Assembly: GCA_012799725.1 (NCBI GenBank)
Contig: JAAZKR010000046.1
Span: 1-46,385 of the forward strand
Source: Oligosphaeraceae bacterium
GTDB taxonomy: Bacteria; Verrucomicrobiota; Lentisphaeria; Oligosphaerales; Oligosphaeraceae
Direction: 5' to 3'
DNA: 46,385 nucleotides
Shown in pieces: positions 39,463-46,385 of this stretch. The first letter of the stretch is position 1. Each line of letters opens with the position of its first letter. Both the position numbers and the translations under genes were made by a program. The notes beneath the pieces were generated by a model. It worked only from the letters and a program-made list of their open reading frames with translations, made no database searches and had not been told where the DNA came from.

Positions 39463-40173
39463 ATGAAACGTGGATTGTTCACCTTGATTGAATTGCTTGT
39501 TGTCATTGCGATCATCGCGATACTCGCCTCCATGCTGCTGCCGGCCTTGAACAAGGCACGTACGAAAGCACGTAAGATCAACTGTCTATCCAACATCAAA
39601 GCGCTGACCCTTGCCTCGATCATGTATACCGATGACAACGACGGATATACGGCTGCTGTTTTCTGCGACAGACCTGCTGGCCAGCGCTGGTGTGTTGAGT
39701 TATACAGCAAATACATCATGAAGGATACTAGGGTTTTCCTCTGTCCGTCTAAACCACAGTCCAAGTGGGATAAAAGCGATTTCTGGACAACTGGCAACAT
39801 CGGCTACGCAGTTCCTCGCGGTATTGTGGGCTGGAACCCTAGCGGAAACAACGGTGAAGGTCAGAAATGCACACAGATTGGCAGGCTGAAGAGCACGACT
39901 GCAATTATTGGCGAGGGTCTTATCCAGGCTGAAGGCGGCAATGAATACTCCATCTGGAACGCCGGTGAATATGGTGGTATGGCGCCCACGGTTATGATCC
40001 TCACTGGCGCATCAACCTCCTATCCTATTGATGATACACGCCATGAAGGCGGTGCTAACTTCGGTTTCGTTGACGGTTCCGCAGCATTCCTGGCAACAGC
40101 CCAAATCAAGACCGGGCACCAGACATACTTCAGACCTATATGCTTCGGCGGCATACATCGCGAAATCTGGTAA
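39463..40173 (+). CDS. Prepilin-type protein at the head of the DUF4091/CBM9 operon
   Basis: A 236-residue protein from ATG 39463 (leader MKRG, then [20 protein letters not shown] and [20 protein letters not shown]). It has a [13 protein letters not shown] block and the C-terminal H-x(n)-DG signature in [20 protein letters not shown] start 45 bases upstream at 39418 also has an AAGGA site and would add a 15-residue leader; the inner ATG, behind GAGG, gives a normal prepilin leader. Only 22 bases separate it from the DUF4091/CBM9 gene. Its near-identical N-terminal pattern to the protein at 23925 fits a paired role with secreted glycan enzymes. Confidence 0.82.
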   Translation: MKRGLFTLIELLVVIAIIAILASMLLPALNKARTKARKINCLSNIKALTLASIMYTDDNDGYTAAVFCDRPAGQRWCVELYSKYIMKDTRVFLCPSKPQSKWDKSDFWTTGNIGYAVPRGIVGWNPSGNNGEGQKCTQIGRLKSTTAIIGEGLIQAEGGNEYSIWNAGEYGGMAPTVMILTGASTSYPIDDTRHEGGANFGFVDGSAAFLATAQIKTGHQTYFRPICFGGIHREIW

Positions 40174-40195
40174 AAATTCAAAGGGGAAACAACTC

Positions 40196-43009
40196 ATGCA
40201 GGTATTTAGAATCCATGTGTTCGTCCATGCCATACTATTCAGCTTGGCAGCGATAGCCGCGCATCCTTTTGCAATTCTCGACAAAGAAGCTGATGGCATT
40301 GCAAAGATACGCCCTGTGTTTGTCATGTCCGAGGCTTTTTCGCAATATAGGCCAGACGAGCAAGCAGAGTTGCGTGGATTCTGGGCAACTGCTGTTGACC
40401 TGAATATGAATTTGTCGAAGGAATTCAACTGGGCTGCACCAACGCTGAATAACACCATGCAGCTGCTGACTGCCCAAGGTGATTATACATGCGCGGCATT
40501 CTCCGTGTTTTTTGCCAAAGAAGCTCCCAAACTGGAAATTATTTCCAGTGAACTGAAAAGTCGAAATCATGTCATTCCAGTTTCTGAAACCTGTGTGTTA
40601 CAGATTTCGCCGGCAAAATCTGTTCCACGTTTTCCCTACTGCAATCTGATGTGGGAACCAGTGACAAACGATATGAAACCTGGCGATCAGCTCAATCTGG
40701 TCTATATGGTCAATGTTTCAGCGGACACCCCCGCAGGTCTCTACAAAAGTCAGGTTACACTTGTTGCAAATGGTCAACAAATGGCTCTGAATGTGGAATT
40801 ACGTGTGGCGGATTTTACTCTGCCGGAGTGCGGTAATTTCGGATTCTTTCTGAATGGAAATCTCTATCAGCCAAGAGACGGTTACAACTGCAACCAAAAA
40901 GCCTTTGTTAAGGAAAATCTCAAGCTGTATTTCAATTATTTTAAGACACGCCGTTTCAATTCTATTTCAATTTTCGACAATCTTCCAGACTTGCGCTATA
41001 TAGATGGTAAAGTCACAGGCAATTTCAGCGACATGTCAGCGATTGCAGCCGCCATGAACGCCAGCGGTTTGAAAGGCAAGCTACTTATTGACCTACGTGA
41101 TATCGGCTATTGGTGCAACGCAGTTGCCATTAAATTGGAAGAGTTGGGCAACAAGGTGACGGCAGGTGACCTAGGCGTTACTATGGTACAACGTAAGCCC
41201 AGTATAGAGCCATATCCGGAAAAAGCAAAAGAACTATATGCTGAATCAATCCGCCTGCTTATTGCCCAGGCAAAAGCAGAACATTGGCCGGATATTAGAA
41301 TCTTTGCAGATGAAGAGCTGGGCAACCAATTCCCGCTAAAAATCAATAACTATGAGTGCTTTATGCCCGTTATCATGAAAGAGTTTGCTGAATATGCCGC
41401 TGTCATTGACAACGGCATTGGCTGGGGACGGAAAACAGCAACCGAATACGCCGCACGAGACCAAGTTCGTCACAGGCAGTATAACAGCTGGACAGAAGAA
41501 GCCTTGGCAAATGCTGAGGCGGAAAATGCTGAGGTCTGGACGTTCAATTACGCAACCTCGAGGCTGGCAAACGGCTTCCTGCAAAGTCGCATGAACTCAA
41601 AAGGACATCACCAATGGGCGGATCTTTGGGATGCGAGCAATTTCCAGTGGCAGTTTACCAGGCTTTCGCCCAAAGGAGTAGTCACCTCACTAAATGCCGA
41701 ATGGATGCATGAAGGCTGTGTTGACTACGCGGCCTGTGAATATCTCAAGACCTTGATCGCAGAATGCGAAGCGGCTGGAAACACTACTCTGGCGGCAGAA
41801 GGCAAAGCAGTCCTTGCTGAGATTTTCCGTGATCTGTCAGTTAACCACACAACAGCCCAGAACTATGGGCAGATGATGCCGAATTCGGCGCTGTCTGCCT
41901 GGCGGTGGCTGGTTTTCCAGGCAATTGAAAAACTGCAGGATGGCCATTTCACGGCCGCCACAGTTGGAGATGGCAAGCCGTCCATGCGCCTTGAACCGAC
42001 AAAACAGATTACAGTTCCCAACAATGACTATATTCTGAAAGTGAAGAATATGGATGGAATATTTCAGGAAACCGCAGAAACACCCGAAGACTTCTGGAGT
42101 GAATTCATCGGCCCGTTCTCACATCTGACAGAATACGAAGCGCAGCTCCGTGCATTCTGCAGCACCCCCGAGGAATTCAAGGCAAAGAATGCCCCCAGCT
42201 ATACGATGGCACGCGTGGCCAGCATTCCGGCTGGTCTGGCGATCTACACCTATGCAAATCACGTTCAGCCAAAGGATCCCTACCGTTATGAGCGCCAAGA
42301 TGACGATGGCGATATGTGGCAGGATGACTGCATCGAATTTTTCTTCGGTTTCCCCAACGGCAAGCACGCACATCTGATGTATAACTCAGCAGGCAAAAAG
42401 ACATTTTTCTATGGAGGCCAAGTTATTCCTGCCGAAGACAAAATCAAGAGTTTCATCAAGTCACCGATCAATGTGACTGGTGGAACAATCAATAAAATGC
42501 TTATTCCGTGGAGCTATTTTGGTCTGACTTTGCAACCGCTCCCCGGAACAGTCTGGGAATTCAATGTGGGACGTGAAATGCACACTTTCCGTACCCCGAC
42601 TGAGGCTCCGATGAGCTGGGCGCGCCTGGCAACAAGCTTCCACGAGCAAGATAAGTGGGGAAGACTGGTCTTTACTGGCAGCGATGGCGTCTCAAACGTA
42701 AAGGCAGAGCCATCACTGATGGTTGAACCCAGCCTGGCCAAGATGGTTACTGTTGGTTTGCCGTTCCCTTTCAATATGGAAATCCGAGCCGATGTGCAGA
42801 TACTGAGCCTAGATGTCACCCTCGTCCATGAGGACGGCACGGAAGTCGCCCTGGAGACAATCAAGGCACCGGTTGGCAGCTCACGGCTTGTCATTGAAAC
42901 TGCGGGCCTGAAACTAGGCAGCTGGACGCTTTATCCTCGAATCTCCCAAAAGCCAGTTGCTCCATCCAATGTAGTCTCATTCAGAGTTGTGGATTCACCT
43001 TGGAAATAA
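40196..43009 (+). CDS. Secreted DUF4091/GH123-like protein with CBM9-like domain
   Basis: A 937-residue protein with an N-terminal hydrophobic signal (RIHVFVHAILFSLAAIAAHP). Residues about 150-215 (VSADTPAGLYKSQVTLVANG, LNVELRVADFTLP) match the beta-sandwich found before the GH123/DUF4091 barrel, and the barrel covers about 220-600. An Asp372-Glu373 pair in IFADEELGNQ is where GH123 enzymes have their Asp-Glu pair (assignment by eye). Residues about 615-820 form a carbohydrate-binding CBM9-type sandwich (DDDGDMWQDDCIEFFFGFPN, then MLIPWSYFGL). The start was set at 40196 behind AAGGGGAAAC; the open frame upstream overlaps the pseudopilin gene and is a shadow. Likely a cell-surface enzyme acting on a hexosamine-containing or rhamnan-type glycan; substrate unknown. 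Confidence 0.78.
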   Translation: MQVFRIHVFVHAILFSLAAIAAHPFAILDKEADGIAKIRPVFVMSEAFSQYRPDEQAELRGFWATAVDLNMNLSKEFNWAAPTLNNTMQLLTAQGDYTCAAFSVFFAKEAPKLEIISSELKSRNHVIPVSETCVLQISPAKSVPRFPYCNLMWEPVTNDMKPGDQLNLVYMVNVSADTPAGLYKSQVTLVANGQQMALNVELRVADFTLPECGNFGFFLNGNLYQPRDGYNCNQKAFVKENLKLYFNYFKTRRFNSISIFDNLPDLRYIDGKVTGNFSDMSAIAAAMNASGLKGKLLIDLRDIGYWCNAVAIKLEELGNKVTAGDLGVTMVQRKPSIEPYPEKAKELYAESIRLLIAQAKAEHWPDIRIFADEELGNQFPLKINNYECFMPVIMKEFAEYAAVIDNGIGWGRKTATEYAARDQVRHRQYNSWTEEALANAEAENAEVWTFNYATSRLANGFLQSRMNSKGHHQWADLWDASNFQWQFTRLSPKGVVTSLNAEWMHEGCVDYAACEYLKTLIAECEAAGNTTLAAEGKAVLAEIFRDLSVNHTTAQNYGQMMPNSALSAWRWLVFQAIEKLQDGHFTAATVGDGKPSMRLEPTKQITVPNNDYILKVKNMDGIFQETAETPEDFWSEFIGPFSHLTEYEAQLRAFCSTPEEFKAKNAPSYTMARVASIPAGLAIYTYANHVQPKDPYRYERQDDDGDMWQDDCIEFFFGFPNGKHAHLMYNSAGKKTFFYGGQVIPAEDKIKSFIKSPINVTGGTINKMLIPWSYFGLTLQPLPGTVWEFNVGREMHTFRTPTEAPMSWARLATSFHEQDKWGRLVFTGSDGVSNVKAEPSLMVEPSLAKMVTVGLPFPFNMEIRADVQILSLDVTLVHEDGTEVALETIKAPVGSSRLVIETAGLKLGSWTLYPRISQKPVAPSNVVSFRVVDSPWK

Positions 43010-43089
43010 TCAAGGTTTACTTCAAACATTCATCCGAAGCAACAGTCTGAGGGAAAGGTGGTGATAAGAGACTGTAAAGAATTGCTGGC

Positions 43090-43105
43090 GTCCCAAAGTT
43101 GGGAC
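43090..43105. terminator. Possible hairpin between convergent genes
   Basis: GTCCCAA-AG-TTGGGAC, a perfect 7-bp inverted repeat with a 2-base centre. ACAGTC..GACTGT (about 43049-43079) and AAGTC..GACTT (about 43118-43133) are smaller hairpins in the same gap. No T-run; function uncertain. Confidence 0.3.
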
Positions 43106-43201
43106 CTGAACTCTAAAAGTCGTCAATGACTTGAAAAAAACGGAGGTTCCCCGTAGATTCTTTGCGTTGTAGTTAAGCAGTAACTAAAAAAACGGGCTTA
43201 T

Positions 43202-44194
43202 TCAGGAATTTAGTTTTACTGAGACACCGCCCCCTTTTTCGCGAGCTTTATTGAAAGCTTTTGCGGCAGCGCTGACATCATGAGCACCCAGGCCAACCAA
43301 GACGCAGAGGATCTTCTCCTGATCGGAACTGCGTCCCTGCGCCTTGCCGGCAACTATGCTCCCAAGCTCAGGAGACAACGAAGCTTCCGGAATTTTGTTC
43401 TGCTCGACCAAGTTTTTAATTTCACCACGATGTGCGGCCTGTCCCGCACTGTCAACAACGATTTTATCGAAGCTGAGCAAGGCATCGTCTTCTGCCTGCT
43501 GGTATGAGCCCATTCCCAGCATCAGCACGCCGGGCTGTAGCCATTCCTTGCGTATGAATGGTTTTGCAGCGGTAGTCAACAGCACCACGACATCGGCCTT
43601 GCTAACAGCAGCGGCGGCATCAGTCGTTGTCTGCACCTGAATTCCGTATTCGCCAGCCATGGTTTGCTGGAAGGCGACCAAGCGTTCGTTGTTGATATCC
43701 ACGACAGTCAGCTCGGCTTTCGGCGCCACCTGATGGATGCAAACAGTCGCGGTATGACCCTGCGTTCCCGCGCCAACCATGGCAATGCGTTTTGTCTCTT
43801 TCCTGGCCAGATATTTTACTGCAATGGCAGCTGATGCACCGGTACGCCAGTCTGAAATATAAGTACCATCCAAAACGGCCAAAGTATCTCCGTTTTTAGG
43901 GCTGGTCAACACCAGCAGCCCGCGAATATAAGGCATCCCATTTCCAGGATTTTCCGGGTAGCCGCCCACCCACTTAATGCCAGCGGCGTGTTGCGATACC
44001 AAGAAAGCCGGCATTGCGTTGTTCCAAGAATCCGAACCGCTCCGAGACATGTCCAAATGAATTTTCGGAGGCATCACCACCTGCCCAAGCCCCCAATCCC
44101 TAAATACCGCCTCTACAATCCCATTAAATTCCGTGTATGGCAACAAGGCTTTTATCTCACTATGCCGAAGAATAAGCGTCTCGGATTTGCTCAT
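43202..44194 (-). CDS. Ornithine cyclodeaminase/mu-crystallin family protein
   Basis: A 330-residue NAD(P)-dependent enzyme. Family marks are KWVGGYPENPGNGMPYIRGL with the substrate-binding region, LDGTYISDWRTGASAAIAVK with the catalytic Asp-Trp-Arg-Thr block, and the Rossmann motif IAMVGAGTQGHTATVC. Family members are ornithine cyclodeaminases, alanine or imino-acid dehydrogenases and ketimine reductases; the reaction here is not decided. ATG 44194 follows AGGAGG and was preferred over an in-frame start 18 bases earlier. It is the last of the minus-strand genes at this end and is not in an obvious operon with the ATPase-TOPRIM pair. Confidence 0.85.
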   Translation of the reverse strand: MSKSETLILRHSEIKALLPYTEFNGIVEAVFRDWGLGQVVMPPKIHLDMSRSGSDSWNNAMPAFLVSQHAAGIKWVGGYPENPGNGMPYIRGLLVLTSPKNGDTLAVLDGTYISDWRTGASAAIAVKYLARKETKRIAMVGAGTQGHTATVCIHQVAPKAELTVVDINNERLVAFQQTMAGEYGIQVQTTTDAAAAVSKADVVVLLTTAAKPFIRKEWLQPGVLMLGMGSYQQAEDDALLSFDKIVVDSAGQAAHRGEIKNLVEQNKIPEASLSPELGSIVAGKAQGRSSDQEKILCVLVGLGAHDVSAAAKAFNKAREKGGGVSVKLNS

Positions 44195-44212
44195 GTTCGT
44201 CCTCCTGATCAA

Positions 44213-44248
44213 ATTGTACCAATTGAAGCTTTCTTGAACCGTAGAATG
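44213..44248. repeat. Direct repeat flanking the ATPase-TOPRIM cassette, left copy
   Basis: TTGTACCAAT..TTTCTTGA.CCG.AGAATG on the plus strand. The right copy is at 46290-46324. About 29 of 35 positions agree. Between them lie only the ATPase and TOPRIM genes. On the minus strand both copies can be read as related short peptides, ILRFKKASIGT and ILRIKKFPIGT, so the repeat may derive from a coding sequence. Confidence 0.55.
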
Positions 44249-44269
44249 TTTTCGTAAAAACGCTCTACG
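44240..44269. other. Imperfect hairpin downstream of the TOPRIM gene
   Basis: CGTAGA and TCTACG pair at the base, then a two-base mismatch and a GTTTT/AAAAC stretch. No T-run follows on the minus strand. It overlaps the end of the left direct repeat. Confidence 0.35.
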
Positions 44270-44284
44270 ACTATACCTGCGTGG

Positions 44285-44902
44285 TCATAAGAAAAACAGT
44301 TCCTTTAACCAGTTGATGAAGTTTTTCGCGGCGTTGGCTTTCAGGTATTGTGCTTTGATAGCCGTGCCGAAAGGTTTACCCGGCTCTTCCTGCCAAGCGA
44401 GCCATGTGTGGATCAATGCCTTGGACTTGTCCTTGTCCGCAAACAGCTGGTGCCCTTCAGGAATGTTGTCGATGCTATGTTCAGCATGGTCGAGCAATTC
44501 ATTCGGTGTTGGCACTAGTAAACGCAGAAAGTCTTCCAGAATGCCGTTGCTTCGATTGTCGGGCATCAGCCATATGCCGACCTTGGGTAGCAATGCATCT
44601 GCTGGCGGGGGAAGAATAGTTCCCAGAGGTGCAGGAGTCTTCGGAGCAGTATATCCAGCGGCGACCAAGTGGTCACGCAGGGAGTCCCAACGCGCCTGCA
44701 TGTTTGTGTCAGCATCTACAAGAATGCCGAGAGCCTTGACATCGCTGCCTTTGAGCTGGACAGGTAAACTTTCGAGCAACTCGGAAATGCCGCCAAGGTT
44801 CTTGATCTCGTCGATTCGCCCAAGATTATGATAATCGCAGAGATGCTTCACGACATGTTCGTCGTCGGTGCCTTCCACCATGAGTATATTTTTACTTTCC
44901 AT
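44285..44902 (-). CDS. TOPRIM-domain protein, DUF3226-like, partner of the upstream ATPase
   Basis: A 205-residue protein. The TOPRIM fold is visible as NILMVEGTDDEHVVKHLCDY with Glu10, and LGILVDADTNMQARW with Asp63 and Asp65, the acidic set used by TOPRIM nucleases to hold metal. The C-terminal half contains AKNFINWLKELFFL and a helical region of unknown role. Such single-TOPRIM proteins (DUF3226, DUF4435-type) are often encoded beside AAA ATPases related to OLD nucleases, as in the PARIS defence system (AriA/AriB). The ATG lies 2 bases after the ATPase stop, so the two are translated together. Nuclease activity is inference. Confidence 0.75.
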   Translation of the reverse strand: MESKNILMVEGTDDEHVVKHLCDYHNLGRIDEIKNLGGISELLESLPVQLKGSDVKALGILVDADTNMQARWDSLRDHLVAAGYTAPKTPAPLGTILPPPADALLPKVGIWLMPDNRSNGILEDFLRLLVPTPNELLDHAEHSIDNIPEGHQLFADKDKSKALIHTWLAWQEEPGKPFGTAIKAQYLKANAAKNFINWLKELFFL

Positions 44903-44904
44903 GG

Positions 44905-46032
44905 TTAGCGCACCTCAATTCCATCGCGTGTTGCCACGGCGAGTTCATCTTTCTTGAAGAGCGTCGGAATGACGGCGTCGCCTTTGCGGGATAGTCGTAC
45001 AAGGGCAACGTCTTCAGTGGTTTCAGCAGCCGTTTTCTGGAACGCCTCGATAGCATCCCAACTGTGAGACGTGGCGAAGACTTGTACGTTCAAGTTTTTA
45101 GCCAGGCGAAAAATGGCTCGCCAAACATCCGGTTGCACAGTATGGTGCATCCCATTCTCGAACTCGTCGATAAGTAGTAGGCCATCTTTGGCGTTCACCA
45201 GCGAAAGTGCGATGCTGAAGAGCCGGTTCAGGCCGTCCCCATATGAGCGAAGAGGGAGAGGACGCTGATAGTTTTTTGACCGAACAATGGCAGCCCGAGA
45301 CCGGCGGGGGTCGTTTCCACCGACCATCGAGACGGCAAATATACTTGGATCAATGATCTGGAGCGCATGAACGACCTCTTTTTCGCTGTCGGAAAGCGCG
45401 ATGTTGTCCCAAAGTGCACCAAGATTAGCGGTGCTTTCGCCGCCATAGGGGCTGACATAGACGCACTGCAGCAGAGGTTTTTCGCCGAACATAGAACGGT
45501 ATGATCTATTACTACTATAAGGGAAACGCTGGAAGAAGGATACCAGCGAAATTTCACGCGTTCCATTTGGTGACTTGATCACCAGCGCAGGCCAATTTTC
45601 TCCTAACAGTTTGGGGAGCTTCAGGTCGATTTGGTCGGATTGGGTCTGTGACCTCGTTAGCCACTCGAGCTGCAAAGTCAACCCAAAACCATGTTGCTTG
45701 CCTTTCGCTTTTATCTGGATTGGTTTGAAATCCTTGATAGATTGCGGAAAACCGGCAAAGAGACTGGCAAGCCAAAGCAGCGTATCAGCTTCGTTCAGAC
45801 GCAGGGAATCCGCCATATTGTCGACATTTTCTTCCCGATAGCTCAGAATACTGGAGATGACGGACGGGTCTGCATTTGAGCTTAAGATGCGAAGCGCCTC
45901 TAATATGGACGACTTACCTGTATTATTACGGCCAGTGATCAGGTTGACTCGCCCCAATCCCTTGACAGAGAAGTCCCGCAACGCTCGGAATCCTGAGACC
46001 GTAAGTTCAGTGATGCTTGGTTTCTGTTTCAT
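44905..46032 (-). CDS. OLD/RecF-type AAA ATPase of an ATPase-TOPRIM pair
   Basis: A 375-residue ABC-type ATPase of the AAA_15/AAA_21 (OLD, SMC-like) group. Walker A GRNNTGKS at 34-41 with Lys40, ABC signature-like LRSYGDGLNRLFSIALSL at about 261-278, Walker B GLLLIDEFENG with Asp289 and Glu290, and the switch His323 in FATSHSWDAI are all present. The C-terminal TOPRIM domain that OLD nucleases carry is missing; the downstream gene supplies it as a separate protein. ATG 46032 starts MKQKPSITELTVSGFRALRD, the family N-terminus; a TTG 12 bases upstream is possible. Likely an NTP-driven sensor of a nuclease system. Confidence 0.85.
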   Translation of the reverse strand: MKQKPSITELTVSGFRALRDFSVKGLGRVNLITGRNNTGKSSILEALRILSSNADPSVISSILSYREENVDNMADSLRLNEADTLLWLASLFAGFPQSIKDFKPIQIKAKGKQHGFGLTLQLEWLTRSQTQSDQIDLKLPKLLGENWPALVIKSPNGTREISLVSFFQRFPYSSNRSYRSMFGEKPLLQCVYVSPYGGESTANLGALWDNIALSDSEKEVVHALQIIDPSIFAVSMVGGNDPRRSRAAIVRSKNYQRPLPLRSYGDGLNRLFSIALSLVNAKDGLLLIDEFENGMHHTVQPDVWRAIFRLAKNLNVQVFATSHSWDAIEAFQKTAAETTEDVALVRLSRKGDAVIPTLFKKDELAVATRDGIEVR

Positions 46033-46385
46033 TGCAGCTCTCAATTAGTGTGTTGCATTATATACCACTTCTGGGTGACCGTGGCGCAGCTGACATGCAC
46101 GTGCCGAATCCTCCATCGCGTCGCTCCCCATGGCAGTATGGTGTAAAATATAGCATCTGATGCAACGACTGCAATTGTTTGTTAATCGTCCGGCGATATG
46201 TGATATGGTACACCCCAAAGTTAACTTTTCCGTGGTTAAACAACTTTTTGTCCAGGGCTAATAATGTGAAAAAACAGAAAAACTGGTGTTGTACCAATCG
46301 GAAATTTCTTGATCCGCAGAATGTCAGACCCATACTATAACTCTGAATTTCACCTGCTTCACCGTGCATATCACAGGGAGTAGGA
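46033..46385. other. 353-bp region upstream of the ATPase gene, window end
   Basis: It holds the right direct repeat (46290-46324) and AT-rich stretches (TTGCATTATATACC near 46052, TATGTGATATGG near 46197) that could be promoter elements of the ATPase-TOPRIM operon. A minus-strand frame (46058-46369) has no recognised content. No other gene is seen before the window edge. Confidence 0.45.
46290..46324. repeat. Direct repeat flanking the ATPase-TOPRIM cassette, right copy
   Basis: TTGTACCAATCGGAAATTTC and TTGATCCGCAGAATG. Partner of 44213-44248. The two copies enclose a segment of about 2.1 kb that holds only the two-gene cassette and its upstream region. Confidence 0.55.

Noticed and set aside
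40028-40195. Longer start of the DUF4091/CBM9 gene
   Set aside because: This part overlaps the pseudopilin gene in another frame and would hide the signal peptide; ATG 40196 has a ribosome site and a signal sequence.
46058-46369. 103-codon minus-strand frame at the window end
   Set aside because: No domain, no convincing ribosome site, and it includes the direct repeat; treated as noncoding.

Overview
The window looks like a chromosome segment of a Lentisphaerota (Victivallales-like) bacterium of the PVC superphylum. The basis is the combination of many prepilin-type proteins with a C-terminal H-x(n)-DG signature, numerous GH78/GH106/DUF4838/DUF4091-type glycan enzymes with LacI regulators, a CBS/DRTGG family II pyrophosphatase, and intergenic DNA full of small dispersed repeats. 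No rRNA, tRNA, CRISPR array or intact insertion sequence was found. The taxonomic call is inference from gene content.

Layout. (1) 1-4.2 kb, minus strand: a PD40 beta-propeller enzyme behind a dead LacI fragment, then accD overlapping a heptosyltransferase (waaF-like) and a small coupled ORF. (2) 4.2-12.0 kb, plus strand: a pseudopilin operon in the order H-like, I/V-like, J-like, an unusually large K-like protein, a secreted helical protein and three G-like pseudopilins. (3) 12.0-20.7 kb, plus strand: housekeeping genes with long repeat-bearing gaps: holA, an HTH-EIIA(Ntr) fusion, a GT4 glycosyltransferase, CBS-DRTGG pyrophosphatase, rpoZ (omega) with a clear terminator downstream, an MFS transporter and an extended SDR. 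(4) 20.8-43 kb: a carbohydrate-degradation region. It holds a cytoplasmic GH106-like enzyme; a pseudopilin + secreted DUF4838 + sialidase-fold locus with a consensus sigma-70 promoter; a DapA/NanA-family aldolase; a GH78 rhamnosidase and a LacI regulator; divergent from these, an unknown TIM-barrel-like protein coupled to a second GH78; and a pseudopilin followed by a secreted DUF4091/GH123-like protein with a CBM9-like domain. (5) 43-46.4 kb, minus strand: an ornithine cyclodeaminase/mu-crystallin family protein and a two-gene ATPase-TOPRIM cassette (split OLD/PARIS-like architecture) flanked by an imperfect 35-bp direct repeat.

How the genes fit together. The most informative signal is regulatory. 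The same promoter-operator arrangement (-35, 16-17 bp, TACATT, then an AATGTACC..ACATT palindrome) occurs upstream of the unknown-protein/GH78 operon and, about 4.6 kb away, upstream of the last pseudopilin/DUF4091-CBM9 operon. This suggests one LacI-type regulon joining cell-surface pseudopilin, secreted enzyme and cytoplasmic rhamnosidases. Extracellular enzymes (signal peptides, CBM) and cytoplasmic ones (no signal peptide) would act in sequence on a rhamnose-containing polysaccharide.

Intergenic DNA carries at least five repeat families: ATCTGCG-type tandem words, CTTGGCG palindromes, a TTCGCACATTAAC/TTTTGTGATGAAC element, a CCCCGCCC/GCCTTGTAAAGGC element and a TTGCGCCGTAG element. One pair of paralogous intergenic segments is nearly the same with and without a CTTGGCG palindrome and so looks like an empty-site/filled-site comparison.
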